Part shown: positions 45,732 through 59,814 of the stretch, one piece after another
Layout of the letters: every line of letters starts with the position of its first letter
Position numbering within the stretch: the first letter of the stretch is position 1
NCBI GenBank assembly: GCA_037179335.1
Contig: JAKZHN010000054.1
Coordinates: forward strand, 62,001 to 126,000
Reading direction: 5' to 3'
Source: Cyclaneusma minus
Taxonomy: Eukaryota > Ascomycota > Leotiomycetes > Marthamycetales > Marthamycetaceae
DNA length: 64,000 bases
Notes under the pieces: generated by a model
Databases searched by the model: none
Told to the model about the DNA's origin: nothing
Seen by the model: the letters and a program-made list of their open reading frames with translations, nothing else
Translations under genes and position numbers: made by a program

Positions 45732-47021
45732 TCTCTTGGCGACTGGTTTCTCTCTCATCTTCGTGATTACAAGCAATCAATGCCCTTTCGACGACTTCCG
45801 TCCATGCTGAAGACGTGGCATCTTTAGGCCGGCGTTTCGAATGCCAAGTTCAAGTTCAATTTCAAGTTCAAGCGCATCTTCATCCTGACAACTTCAATTT
45901 GGCAGCTTCAATTTGACAACATCAAGTTCAGCACTGGAAGTTTGCATCTACCGTTTAAAAACTATCCCCCTCTTTTATCATCATCGGTTGGCAGACATCT
46001 CTCCCGCCAGGCCGCCAGATCTTTTCTCTCAGCGCCCCCATCACTTGAAACATTTCCAATTGAAGGCGATTTGAAGATTTAGGCAATAATAGAGCGCATT
46101 ACATGTGTAAATGTGAGATTATCATTACCTTAGGTACCTTATTTTTGCTGACTAATTACACTTTTCAATCCAAGCGAAGACCAGCAACCTCCAACGCCAC
46201 CGCAATGCATCAAAACCGCAAAAAAGCGCCATCCTCGACTCCATCAAATTTGTCCCGCTCGGCTGGGACGTCCTGCGCTACCGACTATCTCGATGACTTC
46301 GGTGAAGCCTCAGAAGCTTGGCCGCCGTGGAGAGATGTTGGCATAGCTCAGCTCGATGCCTTTGCCGTACATTGTTGGTTTATTTTCTGTTGCCTACGCA
46401 GTGCTCTTGTGGCTACTGTGAGCGTAACCGCTATACCTGGCTTGGTGGTGGAATTGGGCGATACCTCAAACCACGACGTTTCGGACGGCATAGTGGACGG
46501 TACAAACTTGCGGTCTTGGACTAGTGTTTCGGCTCGGCACACAAGAGTGGCCAGCTATACCAAGGCCCAGCGACTGTCGGACCTCCATCCTGTGTTCATC
46601 GCGTTCCTTGCCAGCAAAATCCTCGATCGCTGTTCGCCACAGCTTGGGTCTGATCAGACATACAGGTTCGCGACCGGGTGGGACGCGCCCTTCGTCCATA
46701 GTTGCCAATTTCCGTTCTCAACAAAGTTGATAATCGTGATGTTTCCTGGGTCATTAATATCCGGAGGAGCGCGTTGACATGTGAGCCTGGCGAGGAGCAC
46801 TGGTCCTGTGACGCTAGATTTGCGTTGAGGTCACTCCTCTGACTTCTTCGTTTCTTCGTCCGATGCCTTGTCTCTCTCTCTGCGCTCCAACAAACGGCGT
46901 CTGAGATTCGGCATTTTGTCGGAGTTTGACCATGTTGGCCGTTTCGTTGGCAAAGAGGGCGGAAAGACGACTTGGAGGAAGGACTCTCCATTGCTTGCCG
47001 TGGTTCGAAGCCATCTCTCGA
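45732..47021. other. Intergenic region with short CAAGTTCAA-type repeats
   Basis: Between 45847 and 45935 the phrases CAAGTTCAA, CTTCAATTTG and CATCAAGTTC recur. The rest has a 224-codon frame (46103-46777, +) without domains that I do not call. Minus-strand frames just below 47022 encode a charged KR-rich end that might be a missed last exon of the neighbouring gene. Confidence 0.4.
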
Positions 47022-48174
47022 TCATGGAGATCGCGACTGCACGCCTAGCCTTTCATTCCTCAACCACTCCCTCGCAGCCCGCTCCTTCTCCTCCCAACTC
47101 CTCGCCATCTCTTCAACTTCCTTGAGCCTTTCCTCCTTCGCCAGCGCCATCACATTCCACCCCAGCCCCTCCATCGCCCTCCCCATGAGCCAAGAAACCT
47201 GTCCCACAGTCCACCTCCCCTCTCCCACTCTCTTCACAAACCACTTCATGCAATTCGGCGTATCCTCCAGATAATACTGTGCCATGAGCAATACGGTCAG
47301 GATTATGAGGTCTGGAGAGGTGCTGCCGGGACGGGAGTTTGCGTAGAAAGTGGCGGAGGCGGGGCTGAGGCCGGAGAGAGTGGTGGTGGTGTGGGAGGTA
47401 AGGGAGGGACAGAATTCGCGGAAGGAGAGGAAGAAGGAGGGTGGGAGGGCGCGCAGGAGGATGCAGGCGAGGGAGAGGACGGAGGGGGTGAAGTGGGAGC
47501 GTGTTAGGAAGGACTGGATTGAGGAGAGAGAGGCGTGGGTGGCGAGGAATGGGGGGAGAGTGTGGAGAAGGAGGAGGGCGAGGCCTGTGGGGGTGTTAGC
47601 TGGGGCGGTCTGAAGCAGTGGGGCAGAGAGGATTACCATGATACGGAGTGGCAGGAGGCGTGGTGCTTCTGTCGAAAATTACATCGGGATCGTGGGTCTC
47701 GGAGATTTCGGCGGTGGCAGTCGCAGCGGCGGGAGAGCTGATCTGCAAGTACATGGGATGCTTGACCTCTCTGGTCAGGTGAGGGACGTTGCTTGAAGGA
47801 TCGAACCACGGTTCTGGCTCCATCGCTTCTTCTGGCAGCTGGAAATAGCTTCCAGTTTGCGACTGAGCTGTTGCGAGAGGAGGTGTGGGCAGGTTGGACA
47901 GAGGGACATAGGGTCGAGCACAAAAGGCTTCGATCTCTGCCAGTTCGGCTTCGTCCAGATCGTCGTCGCGCTTCTTGCGCAGTCTTGGTGACGGCATGTT
48001 TGTGGTTGGAGCCGGGGATCGTGGAGATGGACAGATTGATGATGGTTGAGAGGAAGTCAGTGGTGGAGTATCCAGACCAGGAAGTTGTGAGAGAGAGAAA
48101 GCGCTGCTGTGTTTGGACTCCCCGCCGAATTTCGACCTGAGGCCGTTGAGGCTGGCGCCGTTGAAGGAGGTCAT
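47022..48174 (-). CDS. Possible cyclin-like domain protein
   Basis: Two exons, 48174-47637 and 47599-47022, give 371 residues. The intron is only 37 nt (GTAATC...CAG), but it restores a continuous phase. The N-terminal 180 residues are Ser/Pro-rich and disordered with a basic patch SPRLRKKRDDD. The C-terminal half is helical: LALLLLHTLPPFLATH, then IQSFLTRSHFTPSVLSLACI, SPDLIILTVLLMAQYYLED and RWTVGQVSWLMGRAMEGLGW. The order of helices resembles a fungal cyclin box, including the Asp after the 'MAQYYLE' helix, but similarity is weak. The gene ends in a Glu/Arg coil. Function is a tentative guess; alternatives are other all-helical proteins. Confidence 0.55.
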
Positions 48175-50206
48175 TCTGACAGTCTGAAGGACAAACTCAG
48201 TGGATGTGGAGGTGATTCAGGGGAAACCGAGCGGAGGTGAAGGTGATTAAGGCGGGAACTCCTTGATACCTGCGCCCTTGGGTCGATAGAGGCGATTCTA
48301 TTGGAGGCTATCCTTTTAGGAGAAGGCGAAAAGCTTCAAGCGCAACCTGACGAACACCTAGACGGTCCTGGTGTGAATGATTCGATCCAGCACCTTGCTG
48401 TCAGGCTCCTGGATCACAGAGTGGATTGTCAATAGGCCGGGAACCGGTAGGTATGACTCTCGGATGACTCAGATTCTCCTCCCAATGTCTACCACTGAAT
48501 TTTGAGCCAGTCAAAGCAAGCAAGCAGAACTCCCCCTTTCCTCCAAGTCTCGTGATAGGTGATGATGAGGCTATGAGCACTGGACTCGTGTCCTAGATAT
48601 TCTCCACAACACGTGCCAAACAGAGAATAGGCTTGGTATCCCGCAGTTGGGAGAAGGCTCTTATGCTGTCCGAGGCTGAGGTGACACGGAGAAGTATTGT
48701 TTGGTGGTGATGTTACCCCTATTCCAACAATCGGAAGCAACAATGCTGATGTGAAGGAGCTCGGGTATTTTGTGTGTGTAGCAGAAAGAAGTCTCCAACA
48801 ATGAGCGTGCAGAAGAATACGGAACCACCTTCTAAGCTGCCAGCTTCGAAGTGCAGAGAGAGCCGTTTGCGAATCCAAGCGATGCGAATGTATCCTTCTG
48901 GTCGATAGTGGGATGATATGGACAATGGTATGTGGTGTTCCGCTCACAAAGGATGGGTCGCTTTATTAATAGTTGTAGAAAATGCAACAATGCAATACAG
49001 ATAAAGGTCCAAAGGTCCGACAGGGATATCGGTGCGAACGAACAAAAGAAGAGGCCAGAGATTCTTTCGAGAAAGTCGTTCATGAGGGCTCCGGCGACAG
49101 CGAGGTCTAAATACAGCACAGCTCGCGTGCATGTCGCCTCATGTGGGTCAATTCGCAGACTTTCCGTGCTCGTCAACCCTAAGTAGGGACCACCCGACCA
49201 GGGACCACAAACAACAGCGGTGTCGATGCAATATTTAGAAGGAACTGGAGATTTTCGAAAAGTGACAAGGGGATGCCCGATTGCTACAGACTATACCCTG
49301 TCACGGGCGATGGGACTAGTTCTTTTCAGCGAGAGGACGGCACAGCCCAGAGCCGGAGGATGTGGACAACACATTATGACGGTGTGTGATTTTCAGCTGT
49401 TGTTAATATGGAGAGGCATAGATGCAATTTGCAAATTGGCCATCATGTCATGTTAAAATGTCCAGATTCCGCTTCACGGGCCGTCCCCATCGCCCTTGCA
49501 GACTCTTGTGCAGAATCTCCAATATATTGGCAACTTGATTTCCCTTTTCGGCTGTATCCTCAGCTGTCACCATCTCCTCCTCAGTCCTTCTCTGCATCGT
49601 TCTTCTGTTGCACAGCCTGCCTCTGGTCCCATGCTCGTCGAATCATCGACTATCTTCGTCACAGTTCGCGTCTCCTCGGCCCCGACCCCCTGGCCGTTCT
49701 CCAAGCGCACGCGGCACGCCCCGGCACGCGAGCGCCATAGCCGCAAGCGCAGTGGGGAATCCCTGGCCGAAGAGCTCCTTGGCCGAGTCACCGCCCCCTC
49801 GTCCGATCAATTGATCTCACCAGATACGAGCCTCTCAGCCATGTTCAGCGTCGGCCTTTGGGATTGAGAACATATCGCTTGATGCTCGGCTGCCGAACTT
49901 TGCAGCCGTGTATGGGCTGAGCATTTTCAGCTTCGAGTAATCATTATATGGAGTAGAGAATCTGCGGCAGCACGTGTACGGGAACAACCGGTTGAGTGTG
50001 TCAGTAAAACGCTTCAATCAGGAACCTGGAACAACTTCAAACTTAGCTGTATCAAGTTAATCTATTAATTAATTCACGCTTATTAACTCGACTCTAAAAC
50101 ACATATGTACAAGTAAGCGCGGCTAATTAGGAATCTCGGCCAAGCTATGGCTCTCGGTCCGCCAAAAACCGAAACGAAATACCTTCATGCCCAAGCTGGG
50201 CCGAAG
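48175..50206. other. Flank of the AT-rich island, no gene seen
   Basis: Two kilobases of normal base composition with short open frames only. This is the last normal DNA before the transposon block. Confidence 0.45.
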
Positions 50207-50310
50207 TGTAATTAAGGACTCCGTATTTGCGCCACTCTCTTCTACCCCTTTTTAGGAGAGAGGGCAATTTCAATTAAAATATTTAATTTCAAAATCGATA
50301 GCAGCTAGCA
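50207..50310 (+). repeat. Left terminal inverted repeat
   Basis: The reverse complement of this segment matches 59815-59929 closely. Examples are AGTCCTTAATTACA versus AGTCCTCAATTACA, and GAAATTGCCCTCTCTCCTAA versus GAAATCGCCCTTTTTCTAGG. Differences are mostly C to T. Confidence 0.75.
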
Positions 50311-50539
50311 AAAATAAAATAATTAATATAATAATTAAAATAACGCTATAATATAAAGCGGAGTAAATTTGCAAAATAAGCATAATTAAAAGATAAAATA
50401 TAATAAATTAAGGTAAATAGCGTATACGCAATATATATTTTATTTTAAAAAAATACAACTATTAGCCTTAAAATTGTATTTATGGCTATTATTATTATTA
50501 CCAGCAATCCTTTATTTTTGCTCCAATTTCGCCAGGTTT

Positions 50540-50780
50540 TTTTTTAGCATTTTTATTTATCACGGCAGCTTAAAGGCAAGGCAGGGGTTAAGGTAAAGCG
50601 ATATTATAAGCTGCAGGAGGAAATTTATAGCTTTGCAAAATTTTAAAGGCCTTGCAAACTAGTGCAAAACGCTAAGATTATATGCCCGAGGTATATATTT
50701 AAGGTATTCAAAATTAGTATTATAATATTTTTTTTAAATTGCTATTTATTTTAAATAGCGCTAAAAATCCTTTAATATTT
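50540..50780. repeat. Left direct repeat, probable LTR
   Basis: Aligns in direct orientation with 57250-57530. For example, GCGATATTATAAGCTGCAGG versus GCAATATTATAAGCTATAAA, and GAGGTATATATTTAAGGTAT versus GAGGCACGTGCCTGAGGCAC. The outer limits are uncertain because of mutation. Confidence 0.65.
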
Positions 50781-51879
50781 TTTGATTATAATTTATAAAT
50801 TTTATAAAACTAATTATACTTTTTTTAGGCTATTTTCTTTTTTTAAAATAGCTATTTCTGTTTTTACTATTTATATTGCAGCTTTTTTTAAAAAAAAATA
50901 TTAAAGCAATTATAATTTAATTAGAATTTTATATTAAAACAGTTTTTTATATTATAGTAAATAGCTATAATATGTTTTTGCTATATTGCAAAGCCTATTT
51001 AATAAAAAAGCCTAAAAATCTTAATTTATTTAAATACTTTAATACTATTTTTATAAATATTTTTTAAAACTATAAAAATTTGCTTTCAATTACTAGCTTA
51101 CTTTATAATTTATTTGTTTAATATAATATATTAGGCCCCAATTTAGGCAAATATTTTAATTATAAATATTTAAAATACTATTACATTTCCATTTTTTAAT
51201 TCTTTTTTTTCAAAATCCTGTTTTTAGTATTTTTGTTTTTTCGCTTATTAATTTTTTTTGGCCTGAAAATTTTTTTATTTTTATTTTTGGCTTAAGAAAA
51301 TATATATAATACTAAAAACAATTATATTATTAAAAAAAATAAAAAAGCAGGCTTTTTTATATAATTTAAATATCTTTTATAATTTGGCCCATTTATTATT
51401 ATTTTTTTATAAAATAATTGGTTTTTGTATTTTTAATATTAATATAAATATATTAGCCTATTTTAAAAATCGGGACTTTAAAATAATAAATATTAGCATT
51501 TTATTTATAACAATTAATTAATTATTAAACTAGCATTTTAAATTAAATAAAAATTTGTTTTATTTAATTTATAATAATATTGGCTTTATAAAAAATTTAT
51601 TTTTAAATAATAGTTATATTTAAAGGGCGAAATTAGGATAGCTTTATGCCTATTCATAAATAAAATCCGTAATTGATAAAAAATAGCATTATTTTAATAA
51701 TTTTAAATACTTAATTATTAAAAGCAAATTTAGCTAATAATAGCCAATTTACCTAATTATTTTAGGCAAAAAATATAAAGCTTTTTAAATATTGTTTTAA
51801 ATAAGCATTAAATCTTTTAATTTATCCGTTTATTTTAGGATAAAAAAGGGCTTTAATTTAATTTTTAATTTCTTAAATA

Positions 51880-52090
51880 AATATTTTTAAAATTAAAATA
51901 TAAATTGGATTTCTTTATTTAAAATAATATTATTAAAAGTACTATAAAGGCAATAAATTCTATTAATAAAGACTTTTATAAGCTTTTTAATTTTAAGGCT
52001 AATAATAAAATAAAATAGCGCATTTTAATAAATTTGTATATTATTATTATAATATATTAATAAATACGGTTATTTTTAATATATTTGGGC
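51880..52090 (-). pseudogene. Relic of Gypsy-type integrase
   Basis: On the minus strand around 52010-52050 a decayed reading gives IIYKFIKMRYF, which fits the Gypsy integrase core phrase (V/I)VDRFTKMRHF after RIP. The frame continues past one stop with recognisable spacing. This orients the retrotransposon on the minus strand. Only a short phrase is recognisable. Confidence 0.4.
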
Positions 52091-52752
52091 AAAAACATAA
52101 TATAATTTATTAAAATATTTAATTAAGCCCTAAATAAAATCGGTAAAAATTGCAAAAATCCGGGAAATAATAGCTTTAAAAATTTAATTCTATTGCAAAA
52201 TTTCGGAATATTTTAAATTACCGATAATATTAACTTTTTTTTTTAAATATCCGGCTATTATTATAAAATAATATTCATAAATAATTTAAATTACTAAATT
52301 GGAAATATTAAAAAATATTTATATCCAATTTATACTTTTTAAATTTTTAATATAATTTTGCCATTTAAGATAAAAAAATTAAATATTTATTTTTCAAAAA
52401 TTTAATATAAATTTTTTAGCCAGGCTTTAAAATTCTTATTTTCCAAAGCCGCCAATATTAATATAGCTGTTTTTCATATTTTATAAGCTTTTTTAATAAT
52501 TTTCTTAATTGGGTTTTTTTTAATTTTGCTCTAAATTTAAAATTAATATTAAGGCAAGCTAAAAAAAAGAAAATTGATATTAAATTTTTTAATGCTTTAA
52601 ATAAAAAATTTAATTTTAATAATAAAATTTTTAATTTATATTGCAATTTCTTATTTTTAATATATTAAAATTGGTTTTTTAAAAGCCTGCTTAATATATT
52701 TAGCTTTATTGCTTAAAATTCTAATTTATAAATAATTTTAAAATTAAAGCCG

Positions 52753-52753
<1 letters not shown>

Positions 52754-52789
<36 letters not shown>
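52754..52789. repeat. (AT)n microsatellite
   Basis: Roughly 17 consecutive AT dinucleotides inside the AT-rich block. Confidence 0.9.
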
Positions 52790-52791
<2 letters not shown>

Positions 52792-54651
52792 ATTTAGCTA
52801 TTTAATTATTATAACAAATTTTGAATTATTATAATTAATTTAAATCTTAATTTGTTTTAATAATTTCTCATTTTTTTAAGCATTTAATAATAGCCAAAAA
52901 CTCCTTATTATAAATTTTATAATTGCATTTTGCAAATTTTAAAATTTTAAAAAATAAATCATAAATTAAAGAATTCTATTATTTTTGTATTAAAAAAGCA
53001 TTTTTTGAAAAGCATAATTTAAAATATTTATTTATTATAATTAAAAAAAAACCAGAATTAAGGCTAAAATAAATGCTTGTTTAAATTTATTAAAAGCATT
53101 TTATTAAGCTTTTTTCCAAATTTACCTTATTTTTTTTAATTAAATTATTTAATAATTTGCCTATTTTAAAAAAATTCCAAATAAACCTTTAATAAAAATT
53201 GCCAAATTTTAGAAATTTTTAAAGATTTTAAATAAAAATTAATAGCTTTTAAATTATAATAGCAAATATTTTATTTGGGTTTATTTTTATAATATTTAAT
53301 ATAATATAAAGCCTAAATATTTAATACAAATAATTTTAAATTTATATTTAAAACTATTAATTTAAAAATCGATATTTTCTAAACGGCGAACCATTTTTTA
53401 AATATGTTTTATTTAATAAATTAAATAAAATATTATTAATATAATATTCAAATAAAGCTAAAATATTATAAAATTTAAAAGGCATAATTAATAGTTTAAA
53501 AACTCCAAAATAAATAATAAACGCTTTTTTTTTTACTATTTTTAATTTATTAAATCCTGCAATAATATTAAGCTTAGTATAAATTTTAGCCTTATATATT
53601 TTTTAATTAATAGTAAAAAATAGCAATTTTTAATAATAATATTATTTAATCCCTTATAATTTTAATAATTTTAATTTCAATTTTTAATTTAGCGGCTAGT
53701 ATTAGTAATATAATATATTTAAATTTTAATTTCCAAATAAATTTATAAAAAAATTGCTTTTTAAGCTATTTTTTAATATATCTTAATGTTTTTAATAAAA
53801 AAAGCTAAGTTTTATTATATAATAATTTTATACTAAATAATAATTTAATTTTATAGTTTTATAATTGCTTAAAAAATAATTTATTAGCCTTTTTTAAAGG
53901 AAAATCATTTAATATATTATAAAGCCATTTAAAAAGCTTATTTTAATTTTTATTACTATTTGAGCTAAGCTTTTTTTATAAATTTAATAATTTTTTTTAT
54001 AAATTTTTTTAGCCTATTTATATTTTAAAATTTACAATTTCTTTGCTTAAAATAATAAAAGGCTAAGAAATTATTATAAGCGGATAAAGATAAAAGGCAT
54101 AGCTTATTTAAATATTTTTGACCTATAAAAATATTTTTTATACCAAATTTAAGAATTTTAAAAGCTTTTTCCGCTAAATATATAATTTCTTTAATTTTAA
54201 AATATTATTTAGCTTTTTTTAAATATAATTTTTATGCATTAATTTTTTTGGCAAGCAAATATAATAAAATTAATTGCAAAATTTATTTTAATATTTTTAA
54301 TATTTAGCTTAAATTAATAATTTTTTAATATTAATTAAAAAAATACAAATAAAGGCATTTAATAATAAAAATACTGCCTTTTTTATTTTTTTAATAATAA
54401 TATAAATTTTATTTGCTATTTTCCTGGTAAAATATAAAAATTTAAAAAAGCTATTATATATTATATAGGATTTAATTTTTCCTATAATATAAATTTTTTA
54501 TTTTAAAATAAAAATTTAATTAATCTCAAAAAAAACTTTAAGCGTATTAATTTTTTATTATTATTATTTTCTATAATAAATAAAATATAAAAAATTTCAA
54601 AAAATATAAAAAATATTAATTTGAATATAAAAAAAAATAAAAAAAATAAAA

Positions 54652-54964
54652 AAAATATAAATAATATAAATAATATAAATAATATAAATAATATAAATAA
54701 TATAAATAATATAAATAATATAAATAATATAAATAATATAACAAATATAACAAATATAACAAATATAACAAATATAACAAATATAACAAATATAACAAAT
54801 ATAACAAATATAACAAATATAACAAATATAACAAATATAACAAATATAACAAATATAAAAAATATAAAAAATATAAAAAATATAAAAAATATAAAAAATA
54901 TAAAAAATATAAAAAATATAAAAAATATAAAAAATATAAAAAATATAAAAAATATAAAAAATAT
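54652..54964. repeat. 9-bp satellite in three homogeneous blocks
   Basis: The nonamer AATATAAAT repeats about nine times. It is followed by about thirteen copies of AATATAACA and then about fourteen copies of AATATAAAA. The three variants differ only in the last codon-sized triplet, so an open frame here would read NIN, then NIT, then NIK repeats. This frame is an accident of the satellite and not a gene. Confidence 0.9.
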
Positions 54965-57249
54965 TATTTTAAAAATTAGCCTTTTTCCGGGCTTTTTTAA
55001 TAAAATATTATAAAAACTATATATTAATATTAAATAAAAGCCTTTTAGAAACTATTTTCTAATATAATAATCCTGCTTTTAATAAAATATTTTTTGGCTT
55101 AATTAATAGCTGGATTATAATTTTTTAGCTATAAAAATCCAAAAATAATTAATATTATTTTAAAAATTTTAATAAAAAGAAAGCCTATTTTTTAAAATAG
55201 TCCTAAATGGCAATTTTGTCCACCAATATTTAAATAATTAAAAAAGTAAATTTTCTATTAGGTAAAATTAATAGCCTAAATAAAAGAATAATAATAAAAA
55301 GATTATATATTTTAATAAATTTTTTTATTAATAAAGCCAATTTTGAAATTTTTATTATTAATTAAAGCTTTTATAAATAAATTTATATGCTTAAAAAATA
55401 GAAAACATTAATTAATATTAATTATAAGGCTTTATTAAAATAAATATAAAATAATATTTTATTTTATAGGATTTAAAGCTATAAAAATATTATATTAATT
55501 AATAACATACTTTCTAATATTTTCCAGCTATAATTTAAGCTAAAAAATTGCTATTTCCCGGCTAAAAATACTTGTTTTAATTAAATTTAAAAAAATAAAT
55601 ATATATTTTAGATTTCCAAATTAAAAAAAATTAAAATTGGTAAAATATTTTTCTTAAATGCTATTTTGGCTAATTTTGCTATAAATATTGCTTTTATTAA
55701 TTTTTTTATTTATTATAATTAAATACTAGCCCTATTTTTCTCGATCTTTTTTTAAATTTTGGTTATTAAATTTTTTTCGAATTTTTTAATATTTTTTTTA
55801 TTTAAATTCGGGATTTTCAAAATTAGATATAAATAAAAAATTTGCTTTAAAGCTGGTTATTTTTGTAATAATTACTAAAAATAAAATTATTAATTATATT
55901 TTTAATATTTGCAGCCAATATTTTAGTATATTTATAGCTTTATTATCCGGATTTTTTATGATAAAAGCAATATTTTTATTTATAGCAATATTTTTATTAT
56001 TAAGCTTTAAAGATATATTTGGATTGCAATCAATATAATATTTAAAATTATAAAATTACCTTAATTAAAATGTTTCTAAATTTGGTTGGCGAAAATTAAA
56101 ATTAATATTTTAAATTAATTATTGCTATTACTATTGCCATTTTTTTTATGAAATTTAAAAGCTTTATTAATTATAATTTGCAATTTTTTGATATTTTTTT
56201 AATACAATTATTAATATATTGAAAATCTTTATTTATTTAATATATTTATTATTTGCAAGCGTTTTTTTAAAATATTTAATATAATTGGCTAAAATCTTAA
56301 AATCTTTATTATATAATTTAATAATTTTTATTTTATTAAATTAATTAGCCAGCTATATTTTAAATTTAAATTTAAAATAAAATGCAGCAAAGCTTTAATT
56401 TCTTTTTATTTTCAGCTTTTTTAAGGCCTTTTTGGCTTTTTTGCATTTATTTAAAATAATATAAAATTTTATTAAAGCATTATATAAAGCTTTTGTATTT
56501 TTTTAAAGCTATTTAAAAGGGTTTTTTAAAAATGAAATAATTTTTAAAGCTTATATAATATTAATATATAGTTTTGCTTTTAATTATTTTAATTAAAAAT
56601 TAAATTTATTTATAATTGGTATTATAAATTGCATTATTAATTTATAAAATATAATATAATTTCGATTTTTCAATTAAGAATTTTTTTAACGCTTTAAAAA
56701 AAAATCGGTAATTTTTTCAAGATTTTTAATACGGTAATGCAAATATCCAAAAAAGAAAATATTTTTAAAATAAAAAATAATAATTTTAATATTAATAAGC
56801 TAATTTTAAAGCTTAATAGGTTTAATTGAATCATTAAAAAATTGGCTAAATAAATTATTTATAGCTTTATTAATATTATACATAAGGGTTTTTAGGTAAA
56901 TATAATTTTTAATTATAATATTAGTAAAAAAATTCTTTAAAAAAGCTGCAATATTAAAATTAATATTTTTTTATTTTTTATTAGCAAGATATTTAAAGGC
57001 GGTTTCAAGCTATAAAAATTCTATAATTTTAAATTGCTTAATTATTGCATTTGCAATAGGTGCGGTAATTATGGTTATAATATAAAAACTTTAATTTAAA
57101 AATTTAAAAAAAAAATTAATTTATAATATTTAAAATAAAAATGCACCAAATATATAAAATTTCGGGCTGGATTTAAAAATTGCGCAATTTTAAAATGCTA
57201 TTTGTTTTGCAAATAAAAGGCTATAATTATTTTTTTTAAAAAAATAGCT

Positions 57250-57530
57250 AATAAAAAAAGCTTATAAATTATTATAATAGTTTAAAAATAAGGCAGAAAT
57301 TAAAATAAAGCAATATTATAAGCTATAAAAGAAAACTTACAGCTTTACAGAATTTTAAAAGCCTTGCAGGCTAATACAAAACGCTAAAATTATATGCCTG
57401 GCACGGGAGAGGGCTTGGAGCACGTGGCGCGTGGCGCGTGCCCGAGGCACGTGCCTGAGGCACCAAAGGTTAGTACTATAACATTATTATTGCCTAATTT
57501 ATTTAAATAGCTATAATCACTGCCCTAGCT
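57250..57530. repeat. Right direct repeat, probable LTR, with a GC-rich insert
   Basis: Matches the copy at 50540-50780 but contains about 45 extra GC-rich bases (57403-57450) and retains more C and G. In minus orientation it would be the 5' LTR of the element. Confidence 0.6.
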
Positions 57531-59814
57531 ATTTTAATTAATTAATAGCTCTATATAAATAATTTCCTAATATATATTACTTAATTGCATTAAATTAAAT
57601 TTGTATTTATAGCTAATGGTAATAATCAATAAAAATCTTAAAACGGTAAATAGCAATATTAGAATAATTTTGCGCAATAGCTAAATAGTATTTTAAAGCA
57701 AATTATTATTTAAAAATAATAATAATAATATAATTGCAATAATAGCATCAATAATAATATTATATAAAAAACTATTAATTTTTGGTTTTTTTTCCTAATA
57801 TTTATTACCGGCAGCCTAGGCAATAACCTTAGCTTTATTTTTTATTTTTTCGCCAGCCTTTTAGCCTTTTAATTAATAATAGCCTTCGCTTTTTTTAAAA
57901 AAAATTGATTTAAATTTAAAAACGATATTGCTTTTTTAATGCATTTTTTTAACTTTTTTAATCAAGCAAATACTTTTTTCTTACGTAATTTACCGGTAAT
58001 ATAAAAACCACCCTTAATAAATTAATGCTTAATAAGCTTATAAGCGTAAATAGCTTTTTTTTTTCAAAACGGGCGATAATAAACTATTAATTATAAAAAA
58101 ATCATACGTAATAGCGGTTAATCGCTTTTACCATTTTGGTAAAAAGCTTATATTAGGAACTAATAAATATAAAAAGCTTCTTTTTAAAAAAAAAATAATA
58201 GCGGCAATTTCCAAAAAAACCTAGCGTTTAAAAAGCTTTTAAAAAGGGTAATTAATAATTTTTTCAAATAATTTATAATAATTTTAAAATTAAAAAGGTA
58301 TAGCCTTATTTTTTCCTATATAAATTTAGTATTATATTTGGTAAAAGCTTTTTTTCGCATTTTTTATAAATCCTTTAAAAAATCGCTATTTTATATTTAA
58401 AATTCCCTTTAATAATAGCTTTAATAATAGCATTTTAATATTACTTTTTATAAGGCGAAAAAACATTAATATTTAATAATTATATAAAATAAATAATACA
58501 AAAAAGGAAATAATAAATATTTAAAAAAACCCAAAAATAAAATATAAATCATAATTATTTAAAAAAAACAAGGCTTTTTAATAGCGATAAAATATTTAAC
58601 GGTTTTTTAAGCAAAATATTCGATAAAGGTAATGCTAATTTGCTTATTTATATATTCGAATTTGGTAATAATAAAAATGGTAGCAAAATTTAAAAAATTT
58701 AAAAATTTAAAACTCAAAAACAACCTTGCCTTAAAAAATAAAAAATAATACTATAATATTACCGGCAGCAAAATAAAATTTAAAGCAAATAATAAATTGG
58801 TGATTATTAAAATTGGTAATATAAATCTAAAATAAAAAATTAATTGGCATTACCACCAAAATATTGCTAAAGCAGCTAATTTAAAAGCCGATTTTATCGG
58901 CATTCCATTAATTATAAATTTTAATACCTTTTATTTTAATAAAGGCATTAAAGCTTATAAACTATTTATAAATAATCTCCTTATTAATAGCTATTTTGCA
59001 AGCAATAAAAAAGGATTTGGCTTTTATAAAGCGAACCTAATCAATATAGCGCTTTATAAAGCTGCAAAACCAATAATTCAATAATTTCCTAGTATTAATT
59101 TTTTTTAAAAAAAGCATTTAGCCAGCTATTTAATTAAGGCCTTAATAATTAAAAAATAGCTATAAATATATTATTTAATAAAATAAATTAAAATAGCCTT
59201 TTATTCGGGAATAAAAAACCGGTTTTTACTATTATTTTAAATAATAAAAAATATACCATTATAAATACGCGCTTAAAAGTTTTTATAAAAAACAAAAAGA
59301 TTAATAGGCAACGCCTAAAATAATAGCCTAGCTTTAATTAAACTCATAATATTAAATAGCTTTAATTATAATTGGCAAATTTGCAATATAAAATCATTTG
59401 GCCTAAAAAATCCAAACCCCGCGCTTTGGTATAGCGGATAAATATTAAATAATAATAAAAAAATTGGATAAAAAACACTTAAAAAAATCTCAGCAATAGC
59501 CAAGCAATAATTAAAAAGCAATAATAATTCGAAAACGTTAAATTAAATTTTTGCAATACTATATTAAAATTTAAAATAATTATATAAAAATTATTTAAAT
59601 TATTTCCGCGTATTACGCTTTTTTTTAATTAATTACTAATCTCTTATTGCCAATTTAATTAAAAAAAAAATCGCTATTAAAAAACCTCGAAAAGCAATTG
59701 CAAAATCCCAAAAATGGCTTAAAATCGCTATTAGCTCCCAAATTACTCTATAGGTCTCCAGCATTCTCTAACTAATAAATATCCATTTTCCTTAATCCCC
59801 TGCGCGTACGCTTT

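Noticed and set aside
46103..46777. 224-codon frame (+)
   Set aside because: No recognisable motif; minus-strand frames of equal quality overlap it, so coding is not supported.
48489..48947. 152-codon frame on the minus strand
   Set aside because: Composition like non-coding flank, no domain, no plausible splice partners.
54621..55013. 130-codon frame with NIN/NIT/NIK repeats
   Set aside because: Produced by the 9-bp satellite inside a RIP-degraded block; not a gene.
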